Source: Verrucomicrobiia bacterium (GTDB taxonomy: Bacteria > Verrucomicrobiota > Verrucomicrobiia > Limisphaerales > Pedosphaeraceae). From it: DNA of 64,000 nucleotides. Below are positions 43,858-53,232 of the stretch, one piece after another. The stretch's first letter is position 1. The number at the start of each line of letters is the position of its first letter. The notes beneath the pieces are model-generated. The model saw only the letters and a list, made by a program, of their open reading frames with translations. It did no database searches and was not told the origin of the DNA. The DNA lies in NCBI GenBank assembly GCA_036268055.1, contig DATAUW010000012.1:1-64000 (forward strand), in the 5' to 3' direction. The position numbers and the translations under genes are program-made.

Positions 43858-43933
43858 CATCCCGCCCTGCCTCCGTAACACCTTGCCTTTACCCTGAACT
43901 CGAAGTAAGTCGTAACTCAGATATTTAAACACG

Positions 43934-44806
43934 ATGCATAAGTTCATCAAAAACCTGGCCTTGATCGCGGCTCTTTTGTCCGTCGCCGTCTCCGCGCGCG
44001 CGGCCAATGTCACCGTCAAAGGCTCCGACACCCTCGTCATCCTCGCGCAAAAATGGGCCGAGGTTTACATGAGCGCCCATCCCGACGTCAAAATCCAGGT
44101 CACCGGCGGCGGTTCGGGCGTCGGTTTTGCCGCGTTGCAAAATCAGGGCACGGACATCGCCGATGCCTCGCGCCAAATCAAAGCCAGGGAAAAAGAAGCC
44201 TGCATCAAGGCCTTCGGCAAAGTTCCCCGCGAATACAAAGTCGCCATTGACGGCCTCAGCGTCTATGTCAACAACGCCAACCCCGTCAAAGACCTCACGC
44301 TCGCCCAACTTGAAAGCATCTTCACCGGCCAAACTCGGAATTGGAAAGACCTCGGCGGCCCCGATGCCCCCATCACCATTTACAGCCGCGAAAACAGTTC
44401 CGGCACTTACGAGTTTTTCAAGGAGCACGTGCTGAAAGGCAAAGACTTTTCCGCCAGCGCCCAGACCATGCCCGGCACCGCCGCGCTCCTTCAAGCCATC
44501 AACAAAGACCCCAACGGCATCGGTTACGGCGGCGCCGCTTATGGCGAAGGCGCCCGCGCTTTGGGCATCAAGGCCAATGCCTCGTCCCCCGCGATTTTGC
44601 CCACCGAGGAAACCGTCCTCAACCAGACCTATCCCATCTGGCGTTATCTGTATAATTATGTGAATCCCGCCCTGGACAAGGACGCCATCCACGCCTACCT
44701 GGATTGGATTCGCAGCCAGGACGGCCAAAAAATCGTAAAGGAAGTCGGCTATTATCCGCTGCCGGAAGCCTTGCTGTCCCGGCAGGGATTGGCCGCGCAA
44801 AAATGA
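43934..44806 (+). CDS. pstS: Phosphate-binding periplasmic protein
   Basis: The periplasmic receptor of the high-affinity phosphate transporter. A Sec signal (MHKFIKNLALIAALLSVAVSA) precedes VTVKGSDTLVILAQKWAE. Phosphate-binding phrases are GSDT, GGGSGVGFAAL, DIADASRQI and ENSSGTYEFF. The length of 290 fits the family. It is the first gene of the pst operon, behind a Pho-box-like site. A terminator-like hairpin follows, which would make this gene more abundant than the membrane and ATPase subunits, as needed for a binding protein. Confidence 0.95.
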   Translation: MHKFIKNLALIAALLSVAVSARAANVTVKGSDTLVILAQKWAEVYMSAHPDVKIQVTGGGSGVGFAALQNQGTDIADASRQIKAREKEACIKAFGKVPREYKVAIDGLSVYVNNANPVKDLTLAQLESIFTGQTRNWKDLGGPDAPITIYSRENSSGTYEFFKEHVLKGKDFSASAQTMPGTAALLQAINKDPNGIGYGGAAYGEGARALGIKANASSPAILPTEETVLNQTYPIWRYLYNYVNPALDKDAIHAYLDWIRSQDGQKIVKEVGYYPLPEALLSRQGLAAQK

Positions 44807-44855
44807 TTTAGTGTTGATAGTTACAGTTGGTAAGTTCCTGCTAGCATAGTGCGCG

Positions 44856-44903
44856 AGCGGGCGAGAGGTCAGATCGTTCGATCCTTCGCCCGCTTTTTAT
44901 TTT
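44856..44903 (+). terminator. Terminator/attenuator between pstS and pstC
   Basis: A nine-base-pair stem AGCGGGCGA/TCGCCCGCT encloses a smaller GATCG-TT-CGATC hairpin and is followed by TTTTTATTTT. The pstC start lies three bases after. It should stop most pstS transcripts and let a fraction through. Confidence 0.82.
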
Positions 44904-44906
44904 AAC

Positions 44907-46076
44907 ATGACGGACAAATCAAAACGCAGCATCGGCTGGATGGGCTTGCAACGCGGCCATCAGGCCCGCCCGCTTGAATGGCTTGTCGAAAAAGGCATCC
45001 TGCTCGTGTCCTTTTCGGCGATTGCGATGGTCTTTCTCATCTTCATTTTCGTCGCGCGCGAATCGCTGCCCATTTTTCTCGGCCAAATGAACAGCGCCTC
45101 CGTCCAGAAAGTCATTCCCGTCGCCGACATGGACAAACTCACTCCCGCGCAACTCCAGGATTACCTCGGCCTCACACCCAAACAATTCGCCGACATGGAT
45201 GACGATACCAAAAAAACCTTGATGGAGGTCAAGGTGGATGCCGCCGCCGAAGCTTCCAAGGACAAGGACGCCGCCATCAACACCACCTCATGGCGTTATC
45301 TCCTCAAGCCCTATCAATGGACCGGCTACGACAAACCCGTTTATATCTGGCAACCCGTTTCGGAAATCCAAAAATATAACATCATCTCCCTCGTCATCGG
45401 CAGCCTCAAGACCACCCTTGTCGCGCTGCTGTTCTCCATCCCGCTCGCGCTTGGCGCGGCCATCTACGTTTCGCAACTCACTTCGCCCCGCAAACGCGAA
45501 TTCCTCAAGCCCGCCATCGAACTCCTCGCGGGCATTCCCTCGGTCGTGCTCGGATTTTTCGCGCTCATCGTCATGGCCACCGTCCTGCAAAATATTTTCG
45601 GCTACCAATCGCGCCTGAACGCCTTCGTCGCCGGAATCGCGCTCGGCCTCGCGATCATCCCCGTGGTGTTCTCCATCGCCGAAGACGCCCTCACCAGTGT
45701 CCCGCGCAGCTACACGCAGGCCGCGCTCGCGTTGGGCTCCTCCAAATGGCAGGCCGCGTGGAAAATTGTTTTGCCCGCCGCGATTCCCGGGGTGTTCGCC
45801 GCGTTCATCCTTGGCTTCGGCCGCGCCATCGGCGAAACCATGATCGTGCTCATGGCCAGCGGCAACGCGAGCATCGTCTCCTGGAATATTTTCGACTCCA
45901 CCCGCACCATGACCGCCACCATCGCCGCCGAACTCGCCGAAACCGTTTTCGGCGGCCAGCATTACCGTATCCTGTTCATGCTCGGCGTGCTGCTGTTCGT
46001 CGTGACTTTCGTTTCCAACATGGTCGCCGAACTCGTCATCAACCGCCTCAAGCACAAACTCGAAGGCAAACGATGA
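44907..46076 (+). CDS. pstC: Phosphate ABC transporter permease subunit PstC
   Basis: The 389-residue inner-membrane subunit of the phosphate transporter. After the first helix (ILLVSFSAIAMVFLIFIFVA) there is a soluble insertion of about 80 residues rich in Asp, Lys and Ala (PAQLQDYLGLTPKQFADMDD), longer than in E. coli PstC. The core follows: IISLVIGSLKTTLVALLFSIP, AIELLAGIPSVVLGFFAL and the ATPase-docking phrase FGRAIGETMIVLMASG. Its stop overlaps the start of pstA (ATGA). Confidence 0.94.
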   Translation: MTDKSKRSIGWMGLQRGHQARPLEWLVEKGILLVSFSAIAMVFLIFIFVARESLPIFLGQMNSASVQKVIPVADMDKLTPAQLQDYLGLTPKQFADMDDDTKKTLMEVKVDAAAEASKDKDAAINTTSWRYLLKPYQWTGYDKPVYIWQPVSEIQKYNIISLVIGSLKTTLVALLFSIPLALGAAIYVSQLTSPRKREFLKPAIELLAGIPSVVLGFFALIVMATVLQNIFGYQSRLNAFVAGIALGLAIIPVVFSIAEDALTSVPRSYTQAALALGSSKWQAAWKIVLPAAIPGVFAAFILGFGRAIGETMIVLMASGNASIVSWNIFDSTRTMTATIAAELAETVFGGQHYRILFMLGVLLFVVTFVSNMVAELVINRLKHKLEGKR

Positions 46077-47041
46077 CCCCCATCGCTCCCTCTCCCCATC
46101 CGCGCTCAAGCCGCTCCTTCGAGAGCGAGCGCTTTGATTTCGTCTCCTTCTTTTTTACCGGCCTCACCGGCCTCGCAACCTTTCTCATCATCGCCACGCT
46201 CGCCGTGATCTTGATCAACGTCCTCGTGAACAGCGCCGGCGGCCTTTCGCTGCGTTTCATCTTTGCCGGCACGGAAAAAGACATGTTTGACGTCAATCAC
46301 GCCGGCGTCCTCCCCATGATCATCGGCACCTCCGCCCGCGTGCTGCTCATGACCATTTTCGTCATCCCCATCGGCGTGATCACCGCCGTGTATCTCACCG
46401 AATACGCCCACGCCTATTCCATTTACACCCGCATCATTCGCGGCGCAGTCAACAACCTCGCGGGCGTGCCCTCCATCGTGTTCGGCCTCTTCGGCCTCGG
46501 CTTCTTCATCAACTTCATCGGCCAGCACATGGACGCCATTTTGCACCCGCACAATCCCGAACCCATCTGGGGCAAGCCCGCGCTGATCTGGGCGTCGCTC
46601 ACGCTCGCCGTGATGACGCTTCCCGTCGTCATCATCGCCACCGAAGAATCGTTGCGCGCGATTCCGCAAGGCCTTCGCGAAGCCAGCCTCGCTCTCGGCG
46701 CGACCAAGCTCGAAACTATCATCCGCATCGTCGTGCCGCAGGCGCTTCCCGGCATCATGACTGGCGGCATCCTCGCCGTGAGCCGCGCCGCCGGCGAAGT
46801 CGCGCCTATCCTTTTCACCGGCGCGGCCTATTTCATGGCCGACCTGCCGCACTCACTCCACGACCAATTCATGGACCTCGGCTATCACGTTTTCATCCTC
46901 TCCACGCAATCCCCGAATGTTGACAAAACCAAGCCCATCCTTTACGCGACGGTGGTGGTGCTGTTATTTTTAACCTTTGCTTTGAACATCGTCGCTATCT
47001 TCATCCGCTCGCGGATGCGGAAAAAATTGCGCGCGTTATGA
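46073..47041 (+). CDS. pstA: Phosphate ABC transporter permease subunit PstA
   Basis: The partner permease of PstC, 322 residues. The N-terminal 35 residues are soluble, then [20 protein letters not shown] begins the membrane part. Key blocks are [50 protein letters not shown] and the docking phrase [18 protein letters not shown]. The ATG used here overlaps the pstC stop by four bases and the gene ends overlapping pstB by four, so the three genes are translationally coupled. A longer open frame upstream is a shadow of pstC. Confidence 0.95.
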   Translation: MTPIAPSPHPRSSRSFESERFDFVSFFFTGLTGLATFLIIATLAVILINVLVNSAGGLSLRFIFAGTEKDMFDVNHAGVLPMIIGTSARVLLMTIFVIPIGVITAVYLTEYAHAYSIYTRIIRGAVNNLAGVPSIVFGLFGLGFFINFIGQHMDAILHPHNPEPIWGKPALIWASLTLAVMTLPVVIIATEESLRAIPQGLREASLALGATKLETIIRIVVPQALPGIMTGGILAVSRAAGEVAPILFTGAAYFMADLPHSLHDQFMDLGYHVFILSTQSPNVDKTKPILYATVVVLLFLTFALNIVAIFIRSRMRKKLRAL

Positions 47042-47877
47042 CCGAAACTCCACGAATCGTTACTGCGCCGCCGGCTGCCACTCCGGCCGTCAATCCCCCG
47101 TCGCCCGCCACTGCCACCGCCGCGGCTCCTTACATCGAGACCGAAAAACTCTCGCTCTTCTACGGCCAATCGCAGGCGCTCAAGGAAATTTCCATTCAGA
47201 TTCGCGAAAAGCTCGTCACGGCGTTCATCGGCCCGTCCGGCTGCGGCAAATCCACATTGCTCCGCTGCTTCAACCGCATGAACGACCTCATTGATAACGT
47301 GCGCATTGATGGCCATATCCGCATCGCCGGGCACGACATCAACCATCGCCAGGTGGACGTCATCGAACTCCGCAAACGCGTCGGCATGGTGTTCCAGCGC
47401 TCCAATCCCTTTCCCAAATCCATCTACGAAAACATCGCCTACGCTTTGCGTTTGCAAGGTATCAAGAGCCGTTCCGAACTCGATGGCATCGTCGAGAACA
47501 GCCTGCGCGGCGCGGCGCTTTGGGACGAAATCAAGGATCGTCTCCACACCAGCGCGCTCGGTTTGTCCGGCGGCCAGCAACAACGCCTCTGCATCGCCCG
47601 CGCCATCGCCATCCGCCCGGAAATCATTTTGATGGATGAACCCGCGTCCGCGCTCGATCCCATCGCCACCGCCAAGGTCGAGGAATTGATCCTCGAATTG
47701 AAACGCGAATTCACCATCGTCATCGTCACCCACAACATGCAGCAGGCGACGCGTATCTCGGATTACACCGCGTTTTTTTACCTCGGCGAATTGATCGAAT
47801 ACGACCGCACCGCGCGCATCTTCACCAACCCCGCCCGCAAACAAACCGAGGATTATGTCACTGGCCGTTTCGGTTGA
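47038..47877 (+). CDS. pstB: Phosphate ABC transporter ATP-binding protein
   Basis: The cytoplasmic ATPase of the Pst system. It has a Pro/Ala-rich N-terminal extension of about 30 residues, then [14 protein letters not shown]. The ATP motifs are Walker [20 protein letters not shown], the phosphate-transporter phrase [20 protein letters not shown], the signature [16 protein letters not shown] and Walker [16 protein letters not shown], with the switch histidine in IVTHNMQQA. The size of 279 is a little long because of the extension. It overlaps pstA by four bases. Confidence 0.97.
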   Translation: MTETPRIVTAPPAATPAVNPPSPATATAAAPYIETEKLSLFYGQSQALKEISIQIREKLVTAFIGPSGCGKSTLLRCFNRMNDLIDNVRIDGHIRIAGHDINHRQVDVIELRKRVGMVFQRSNPFPKSIYENIAYALRLQGIKSRSELDGIVENSLRGAALWDEIKDRLHTSALGLSGGQQQRLCIARAIAIRPEIILMDEPASALDPIATAKVEELILELKREFTIVIVTHNMQQATRISDYTAFFYLGELIEYDRTARIFTNPARKQTEDYVTGRFG

Positions 47878-47916
47878 CAATCACATGGAAAAGCCGACAT
47901 TCATTATTGAAACGCC

Positions 47917-48594
47917 ATGACCATCCACTTTGAACACGAGCTGGTGGAGTTGAAGGAAAAGCTGCTGACGATGGCCAGCCATGCCGAGAGCGCCGTCACC
48001 CGCGCCATCAAGGCGCTCGTCGAACGCGATGACGAACTCGCCCGCCGCGTCATGGCCGATGATGTCATCGTGGATCAATTCGAGAAGGAGATTGATGAGA
48101 TGGCCATTCATCTTTTGTCCAAGGCGCCGCTCGCCAGCGACCTCCGGCTCATCACCGTCGCGATGAAAATTTCCCACGACCTTGAGCGCGTTTCCGACGA
48201 GGCCACCACCATCGCCCGCCGTTCGATCGAGTTGAGTCTGGAACCGCAACTCAAGCCCTACGTGGATCTCCCGCGCATGGCCAGCATGGCGCTGGAAATG
48301 TTGAAAGAAGCGCTCGATTCCTTCGTCAACCGCGAACCCGCCAAGGCCCGCTCCATCATCCCGCGCGACAAGGAAGTGGACCTGCTCAATAAACAACTTC
48401 ACCGCGAACTTTCCAGTTACATGGTCGAACGCCCAAGCACCATCACGCGCTGCCTGAACCTGATGGTCATCTCGAAAAGTTTGGAACGCGTCGCCGACCA
48501 CGCCGCGAACGTCGCCGAAGAAGTCGTCTATCTCTACGAAGCCCGCGACATCCGCCACAGCGGCCAGGCCCCCGCCACCGCGGCGACGAGTTAA
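47917..48594 (+). CDS. phoU: Phosphate transport regulator PhoU
   Basis: A 225-residue all-helical protein with two PhoU repeats. The first has IHFEHELVELKEKLLTMASH and EKEIDEMAIHLLSK; the second has LDSFVNREPAKARSIIPRD. The metal-binding phrases D-x-x-D and E-R-V-S/A-D-x-A occur twice (DLERVSDEATTIA and SLERVADHAANVAEEVV). PhoU holds back the PhoR kinase and Pst transport when phosphate is ample. It follows pstB by 39 bases. No phoB/phoR pair is in the window, so the two-component system must lie elsewhere. Confidence 0.95.
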   Translation: MTIHFEHELVELKEKLLTMASHAESAVTRAIKALVERDDELARRVMADDVIVDQFEKEIDEMAIHLLSKAPLASDLRLITVAMKISHDLERVSDEATTIARRSIELSLEPQLKPYVDLPRMASMALEMLKEALDSFVNREPAKARSIIPRDKEVDLLNKQLHRELSSYMVERPSTITRCLNLMVISKSLERVADHAANVAEEVVYLYEARDIRHSGQAPATAATS

Positions 48595-48639
48595 AGAAAA
48601 AAGCCGCAGCGTTTTTCGCAGCGGACTTCCCTTCCTAAT

Positions 48640-48749
48640 GGACCGCGGTCTATGACCCGCAGCATTGTTAAAAGAAGATTGCCGCGCAAGACTGGGCCGA
48701 GGCCGGTTTGACCTTATGCACCTGGCTGCGGGGCGTAGACCCGCGGTCC
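48640..48749. repeat. REPIN-like inverted repeat doublet
   Basis: Two arms in opposite orientation, GGACCGCGGTCTATGACCCG...(48640-48663) and its imperfect inverse (48725-48749), flank about 60 bases. A similar doublet with more diverged arms lies at 54076-54186. Single relatives occur at 2, 15.7 and 41.18 kb. Paired REP sequences of this size behave as REPINs in other bacteria. No RAYT transposase is in the window. Confidence 0.75.
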
Positions 48750-48826
48750 GTAGGGAAAGATTAAGCGTTGAAAAAATCTTCCCTCTGCATCATCATGGGC
48801 TCGTTCAGACAATCAACGGATTTCGC

Positions 48827-49114
48827 ATGATGAACACATTCTCAAGACACCAATTTGGCGCACTGATTCTTTTCGCCTGTTTCCTGAATCGCCTGGGAAT
48901 GGCCCTGTTCCGCGTAAAGCTCTACACCTTCAACAAATCCGTCCTGCTCAACACCGCTAACGGCCATTTTGACTACTCGTTTTCATGGTCTGCAACCGCA
49001 ACCTGGTCTCTGATGATTTTGACGGCGCTCACCATCATCGGCCTTTGGCTGCTGCTGATGCCCGCCCGCAAAAAACTGCCGCCAAAAATCCAGTCCCAAA
49101 CCAATCCGGATTAG
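48827..49114 (+). CDS. Small membrane protein, first of a tandem pair
   Basis: A 95-residue protein with two hydrophobic segments, one near residue 10 (FGALILFACFLNRLGMALF) and one near residue 60 (TWSLMILTALTIIGLWLLLM). It ends in a basic, Pro/Gln-rich tail KKLPPKIQSQ. The next gene encodes a protein of similar size and the same tail. The family is unknown. The frame continues upstream through the REPIN-like element, but the MM start fits a membrane protein best. Confidence 0.6.
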   Translation: MMNTFSRHQFGALILFACFLNRLGMALFRVKLYTFNKSVLLNTANGHFDYSFSWSATATWSLMILTALTIIGLWLLLMPARKKLPPKIQSQTNPD

Positions 49115-49135
49115 ATTTTTGAGACTTCAAACCGA

Positions 49136-49417
49136 ATGAAATTTTTGTCACGACGCCGTCTTGGCATTTTCATTATGGGTTTATCCATTTTGATTGGCCT
49201 GCTCTTATGGTTGTCGGGTGTTCAATTTTTTACCGTGTTGCGATCAGACGAGATAAATTCAGGAGCAACCAACACCGTTCCCGCACAGACATTCGCCCAT
49301 GCAGAAATAATTCGGATGCATTGGCCGATGAAAATCCTGCCATTATCCTTGCTTCTTGGTCTTGTTTTAACCGTTATACCTTCACGTAAAAATACTCCGC
49401 CAAAAATCCAATCGTAG
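49136..49417 (+). CDS. Small membrane protein, second of a tandem pair
   Basis: A 93-residue protein with a first membrane segment after a basic start (MKFLSRRRLGIFIMGLSILI) and a second near residue 70 (ILPLSLLLGLVLTVIP). The tail KNTPPKIQS nearly repeats that of the preceding protein, and both genes are 21 bases apart, so they are likely tandem paralogues. Between the segments is a short extracytoplasmic loop. The function is unknown. Confidence 0.6.
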   Translation: MKFLSRRRLGIFIMGLSILIGLLLWLSGVQFFTVLRSDEINSGATNTVPAQTFAHAEIIRMHWPMKILPLSLLLGLVLTVIPSRKNTPPKIQS

Positions 49418-49482
49418 CCGCGCGTTTATTTTCTCCGCGAAACCTTGCTTGCGCTTCCTCCGTCGCGCTTTAAAATGGAAAC

Positions 49483-52400
49483 ATGTCGCACGCTGACTTT
49501 GTCCATTTGCATTTGCACACCGAGTATTCGCTGCTCGATGGCGCCTGCCGCCTTGACCGGCTGATGGAGAAAGCCCACGAGTTGAAAATGCCATCGCTGG
49601 CCATCACCGACCACGGCGTGCTCTACGGCGCGATTGATTTTTACAAGGCCGCCCGCGAAAAAGGCATCAAGCCCATCATCGGCTGCGAAGTTTACGTCGC
49701 GCCCGGCAGCCGTCTCGAAAAGAAAAGTTCCAGCGGCGGTCGCGATGTTTATAACCATCTCGTCCTGCTCGCGAAGGACGAGGCTGGCTATAAAAACCTC
49801 ATCAAGCTCACCACCGCCGCGCATCTCGACGGTTATTATTACAAGCCGCGCATTGATAAGGAACTGCTCGCATCGCACAAGGAAGGCTTGATCGCTCTCT
49901 CCGGCTGTCTCGCGAGCGAAATTTCGACCTGGATCACGAAAGACCAACTCGACCGCGCCCGCGATTCTGTGGACTGGTTCAAGCAAACTCTCGGCGCGGA
50001 AAATTTTTATCTCGAGTTGCAGAACAACGGCATCCCCGAGCAGGTTAAAGTGAATGACCATCTCATTCTTTGGGCGAAGGAATTCGGCCTCAAACTCGTC
50101 GCGACGAATGACGTGCATTACATCGAGAAAGGCCATTCGCACGCGCACGATTGCCTCGTCTGCATCGGCACGCAAACCATGTTGAGCGATCCCAAGCGCA
50201 TGGGCGCCGGTTATCCCGCCGAGCAGCTTTACCTGCGCTCCGCCGAGGAAATGAAGGCGCGCTTCACGGACACGCCCGAGGCGATTCAAAACACGCTCGA
50301 GATCGCTGAGAAATGCAACGTCGAAATCGAGTTCAATAAATTGCATTACCCGGTTTTTCATCCGCCGGAACATTTCACGCGCGAAGGTTTTTTGCGCAAG
50401 CTGCTCGCCGAGGGACTCGAACGCCGCTATGGAATGGACGTCCTCGCCGAAGGCGAGAAATTCATCATCGAAAAAATCTCCGACGCGCGGCGCTTGCCGA
50501 CCTTCATTCCCACGCCCGAACAAAATCGCGAACCAAACACACCCATCACGGACTTGAACGATCCGGCGGTCGCGGCGGCGGTGAAGGTCGTGATTGATCG
50601 CCTCGACGTCGAACTCAAGGTCATCGAGAAGACCGGCTTCATCAGTTATTTTTTGATCGTCGGCGACTTCGTGCGCTACGGTCGCGATCACGGTATTTCC
50701 TGCGTGGCGCGCGGTTCCGCCGCCGGGTCCATCGTGACCTTCTTGCTGGAGATTTCCAACGTGGATCCGATTCGTTACGGCCTGCTCTTCGAGCGATTCC
50801 TGAATCCCGAGCGCGTGAATCCGCCGGATATTGATATTGATTTCGCCGATGATCGCCGCGCGGACGTGATCGAATACGTGCGCAAAAAATATGGCAACGA
50901 ATCCGTGGCGCAAATCGTCACCTTCGGCACGATGGGCGCGAAGTCCGTCGTGCGCGATGTCGGCCGCGTGATGGGCCTTGGCTACGGCGATTGCGACCGT
51001 CTCGCCAAGATGATTCCCACCGATTTGAAGATGGATTTGAACAAGGCGTTGAAACAATCGCCCGACCTCAAGACCGCGTTCGACACCGAGGAAGTCACCC
51101 GCGAATTGTTCGATACCGCCTTCATCCTCGAAGACCTCACGCGCAACGCCTCCGTCCACGCCGCGGGTGTCGTCATCGGCGACCAGCCGCTCGTGAATTT
51201 GCTTCCGCTCAAACAGGACGAGGACGGCACGCTCGTCACGCAGTACGCCATGAATCCCGTCGGCGAACTGGGCCTGCTCAAGATGGATTTTCTTGGGCTC
51301 AAAACGCTGACCGTCATTCGCAACACCTGTGAAATGGTCAAGGCCAGCAAAGGCATCGAAGTCCCGATTGATAATCTGCCGCTCGACGATGCCAAGACTT
51401 ACGACCTGCTCAACAAGGCGCAAACGCTCGGCATCTTCCAGTTGGAATCCAGCGGCATGCGCGATTTGTGCCGCAAGTTTCAGATCAGTTCGGTCGAACA
51501 TATCACGGCATTGATCGCGTTGTATCGCCCGGGGCCGATGGAGCTGATTCCCGAATTCATCAAGCGCCGCCACGGCGAGGTGAAGATCGAATACGAACAT
51601 CCCTTGCTCGAAGCGATTTGCCGCGAGACTTACGGCATCATGGTTTATCAGGAACAAGTCATGCAGGCGGCGCAGGTGCTGGCGGGCTACACGCTCGGCG
51701 GCGCGGATTTGCTTCGCCGCGCGATGGGCAAGAAAAAAGTCGAGGAAATGCAGAAGCAGCGCGAGACCTTCGTGAAGGGCGCTGCCAAGACGAATCAAAT
51801 TTCTGCCTCGAAGGCGAACCAGATTTTCGATTTGCTCGAAAAATTCGCCGGCTACGGCTTCAACAAATCGCACGCGGCGGCTTATGCGATCGTGGCATAT
51901 CAGACGGCGTATCTGAAGGCGAATTATCCCGTCGAATTCCTCAGCGCCATGATGACGAACGACATGAGCGACACCAAGAAGCTCGGCGAGTTCATCAACG
52001 AAGCGCGCGCAATGGGCATCGAAGTGTTGCCGCCGGACGTCAATGAAAGCCAGGTGGTCTTCGCGCCCGCGCGCGGCGGCAAAGTGATTCGTTTCGGCCT
52101 CGCCGCGATCAAAGGCGTCGGCGAAGTCGCGGTGTTGAGCATTCTCGCGGCGCGAAAGGAAGCCGGCGAGTTCCCCGCGCTCGCCGATATGTGCGAACGC
52201 GTGGACATCCGCACCGTGAACCGCCGCGTGCTGGAAGCCTTGATCAAATCGGGCGGTTGCGACGCCTTCAAGGAAACGCGCGCGACTTTGTTTGCGCAGA
52301 TAGACCGCGTCCTCGCGCGCGCGGCGGGAATTATTTCTGATCGCCAGCGCGGGCAAAGCTCGATGTTCGGCATGCTCGAGGAAAAAGCGGAAAAGCAGGA

Positions 52401-53133
52401 GACCTTCGCGAAGTTGCCAGAGTGGTCGCAACATGAATTGCTCGCCGCCGAAAAAGAGTTGCTTGGATTTTACGTGACCGGCCATCCGCTCACGCCGTTT
52501 GCGCCGCTGTTGAAAAAATATGCGCTCACCAACACCACCGGCCTCACTCAACTCCCGAATCGCGGTTTGACGCGCATCGGCGGATTAGTGTCGGCGGTGC
52601 AACAGGGCGTGTCAAAAAAGAGCAACAAGCCTTATGCGATGGTGACGCTCGAAGACCTCGAAGGCACGGTACAAATCCTGTGCATGAACGAGAATTACGA
52701 CAAATATCGCAGCCTGTTTGTGATGAACAAAGCCCTCCTCATCGTCGGCGAAGTGAACAACGGCGAAGACAAACCGAAAATCTTTCCGCAGGAAATCATG
52801 CCGCTTGAGGACGCGCCGCGCAAATATACGAAGCAAGTGCATTTCCGATTGCACACCGCTCATCTCCAACCGCAGCAAATGTTGAACCTGCAGGAGCTTG
52901 CCTCGGCTTACCCCGGCAAATGCCCGCTCTTTCTCTGCTTCATGCGCCCCGGCGGCGAAAGCATTTTTGTCGAGACGCACGAGAAATACTGCGTCGCGCC
53001 TTCGATGCAATTACAACAAGCCGCCGACGAGCGTTTCGGCGACGACACCTATTACGTCAAAGTGGACAGCGCCTTGCCCGAACGCGTCCAGCGCAAATGG
53101 GAAAAACGCGGCGGCGACAACGGCGACGAGTAA
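49483..53133 (+). CDS. dnaE: DNA polymerase III alpha subunit
   Basis: The replicative polymerase, 1216 residues, close to the usual 1150-1200. The PHP domain begins FVHLHLHTEYSLLDGAC with its metal histidines, continuing in ITDHGVLYGAIDF. The palm has the catalytic Asp phrase NPPDIDIDFADDRR, and the fingers and helix-hairpin region show YGFNKSHAAAYAIVAYQTAY. A C-terminal OB fold includes GLVSAVQQGVSKKSNKPYAM and VQILCMNENYD. There is no separate exonuclease domain, so proofreading is by another gene or by the PHP site. It stands alone with a repeat after it. Confidence 0.97.
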   Translation: MSHADFVHLHLHTEYSLLDGACRLDRLMEKAHELKMPSLAITDHGVLYGAIDFYKAAREKGIKPIIGCEVYVAPGSRLEKKSSSGGRDVYNHLVLLAKDEAGYKNLIKLTTAAHLDGYYYKPRIDKELLASHKEGLIALSGCLASEISTWITKDQLDRARDSVDWFKQTLGAENFYLELQNNGIPEQVKVNDHLILWAKEFGLKLVATNDVHYIEKGHSHAHDCLVCIGTQTMLSDPKRMGAGYPAEQLYLRSAEEMKARFTDTPEAIQNTLEIAEKCNVEIEFNKLHYPVFHPPEHFTREGFLRKLLAEGLERRYGMDVLAEGEKFIIEKISDARRLPTFIPTPEQNREPNTPITDLNDPAVAAAVKVVIDRLDVELKVIEKTGFISYFLIVGDFVRYGRDHGISCVARGSAAGSIVTFLLEISNVDPIRYGLLFERFLNPERVNPPDIDIDFADDRRADVIEYVRKKYGNESVAQIVTFGTMGAKSVVRDVGRVMGLGYGDCDRLAKMIPTDLKMDLNKALKQSPDLKTAFDTEEVTRELFDTAFILEDLTRNASVHAAGVVIGDQPLVNLLPLKQDEDGTLVTQYAMNPVGELGLLKMDFLGLKTLTVIRNTCEMVKASKGIEVPIDNLPLDDAKTYDLLNKAQTLGIFQLESSGMRDLCRKFQISSVEHITALIALYRPGPMELIPEFIKRRHGEVKIEYEHPLLEAICRETYGIMVYQEQVMQAAQVLAGYTLGGADLLRRAMGKKKVEEMQKQRETFVKGAAKTNQISASKANQIFDLLEKFAGYGFNKSHAAAYAIVAYQTAYLKANYPVEFLSAMMTNDMSDTKKLGEFINEARAMGIEVLPPDVNESQVVFAPARGGKVIRFGLAAIKGVGEVAVLSILAARKEAGEFPALADMCERVDIRTVNRRVLEALIKSGGCDAFKETRATLFAQIDRVLARAAGIISDRQRGQSSMFGMLEEKAEKQETFAKLPEWSQHELLAAEKELLGFYVTGHPLTPFAPLLKKYALTNTTGLTQLPNRGLTRIGGLVSAVQQGVSKKSNKPYAMVTLEDLEGTVQILCMNENYDKYRSLFVMNKALLIVGEVNNGEDKPKIFPQEIMPLEDAPRKYTKQVHFRLHTAHLQPQQMLNLQELASAYPGKCPLFLCFMRPGGESIFVETHEKYCVAPSMQLQQAADERFGDDTYYVKVDSALPERVQRKWEKRGGDNGDE

Positions 53134-53138
53134 TCAAA

Positions 53139-53166
53139 GGGAGGGCGGGCGTACTCGCGAGCCGTA
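53139..53166. repeat. GGGAGGGCGGGCGTACTCGCGAGCC element
   Basis: A repeat lying just past dnaE. The inverse of this string occurs inside the TPR membrane-protein gene at 22449-22479. Confidence 0.6.
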
Positions 53167-53232
53167 ACTATTTTTCAAGGCTGAACAATTTTAATTTGCC
53201 CGGCCCTTGGCAAAAAAGGAGGCGATTCTTCC

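Larger units (their letters stand above)
43567..43933. other. 367-base gap before pstS with repeats and promoter
   Basis: This gap lies between divergent proC and pstS. It holds a diverged CCACGGATGGAACCC repeat (43649-43680), two perfect hairpins, CCCCCAGATTCATCTGGGGG (43732-43751) and AAACCGCTTCAGCGGTTT (43774-43791), and an AAACTTGAAACTTGAAACTG repeat (43801-43830). The Pho-box-like promoter follows. Confidence 0.7.

Noticed and set aside
45288-47880. Three long minus-strand frames opposite pstC, pstA and pstB
   Set aside because: They are Asp/Gly/His-rich shadows of a conserved operon. The plus-strand genes are certain.
49426-52551. A 1041-codon open frame on the minus strand opposite dnaE
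   Set aside because: It mirrors a GC-biased, strongly conserved polymerase gene and its translation has no domain pattern. It is an antisense shadow.
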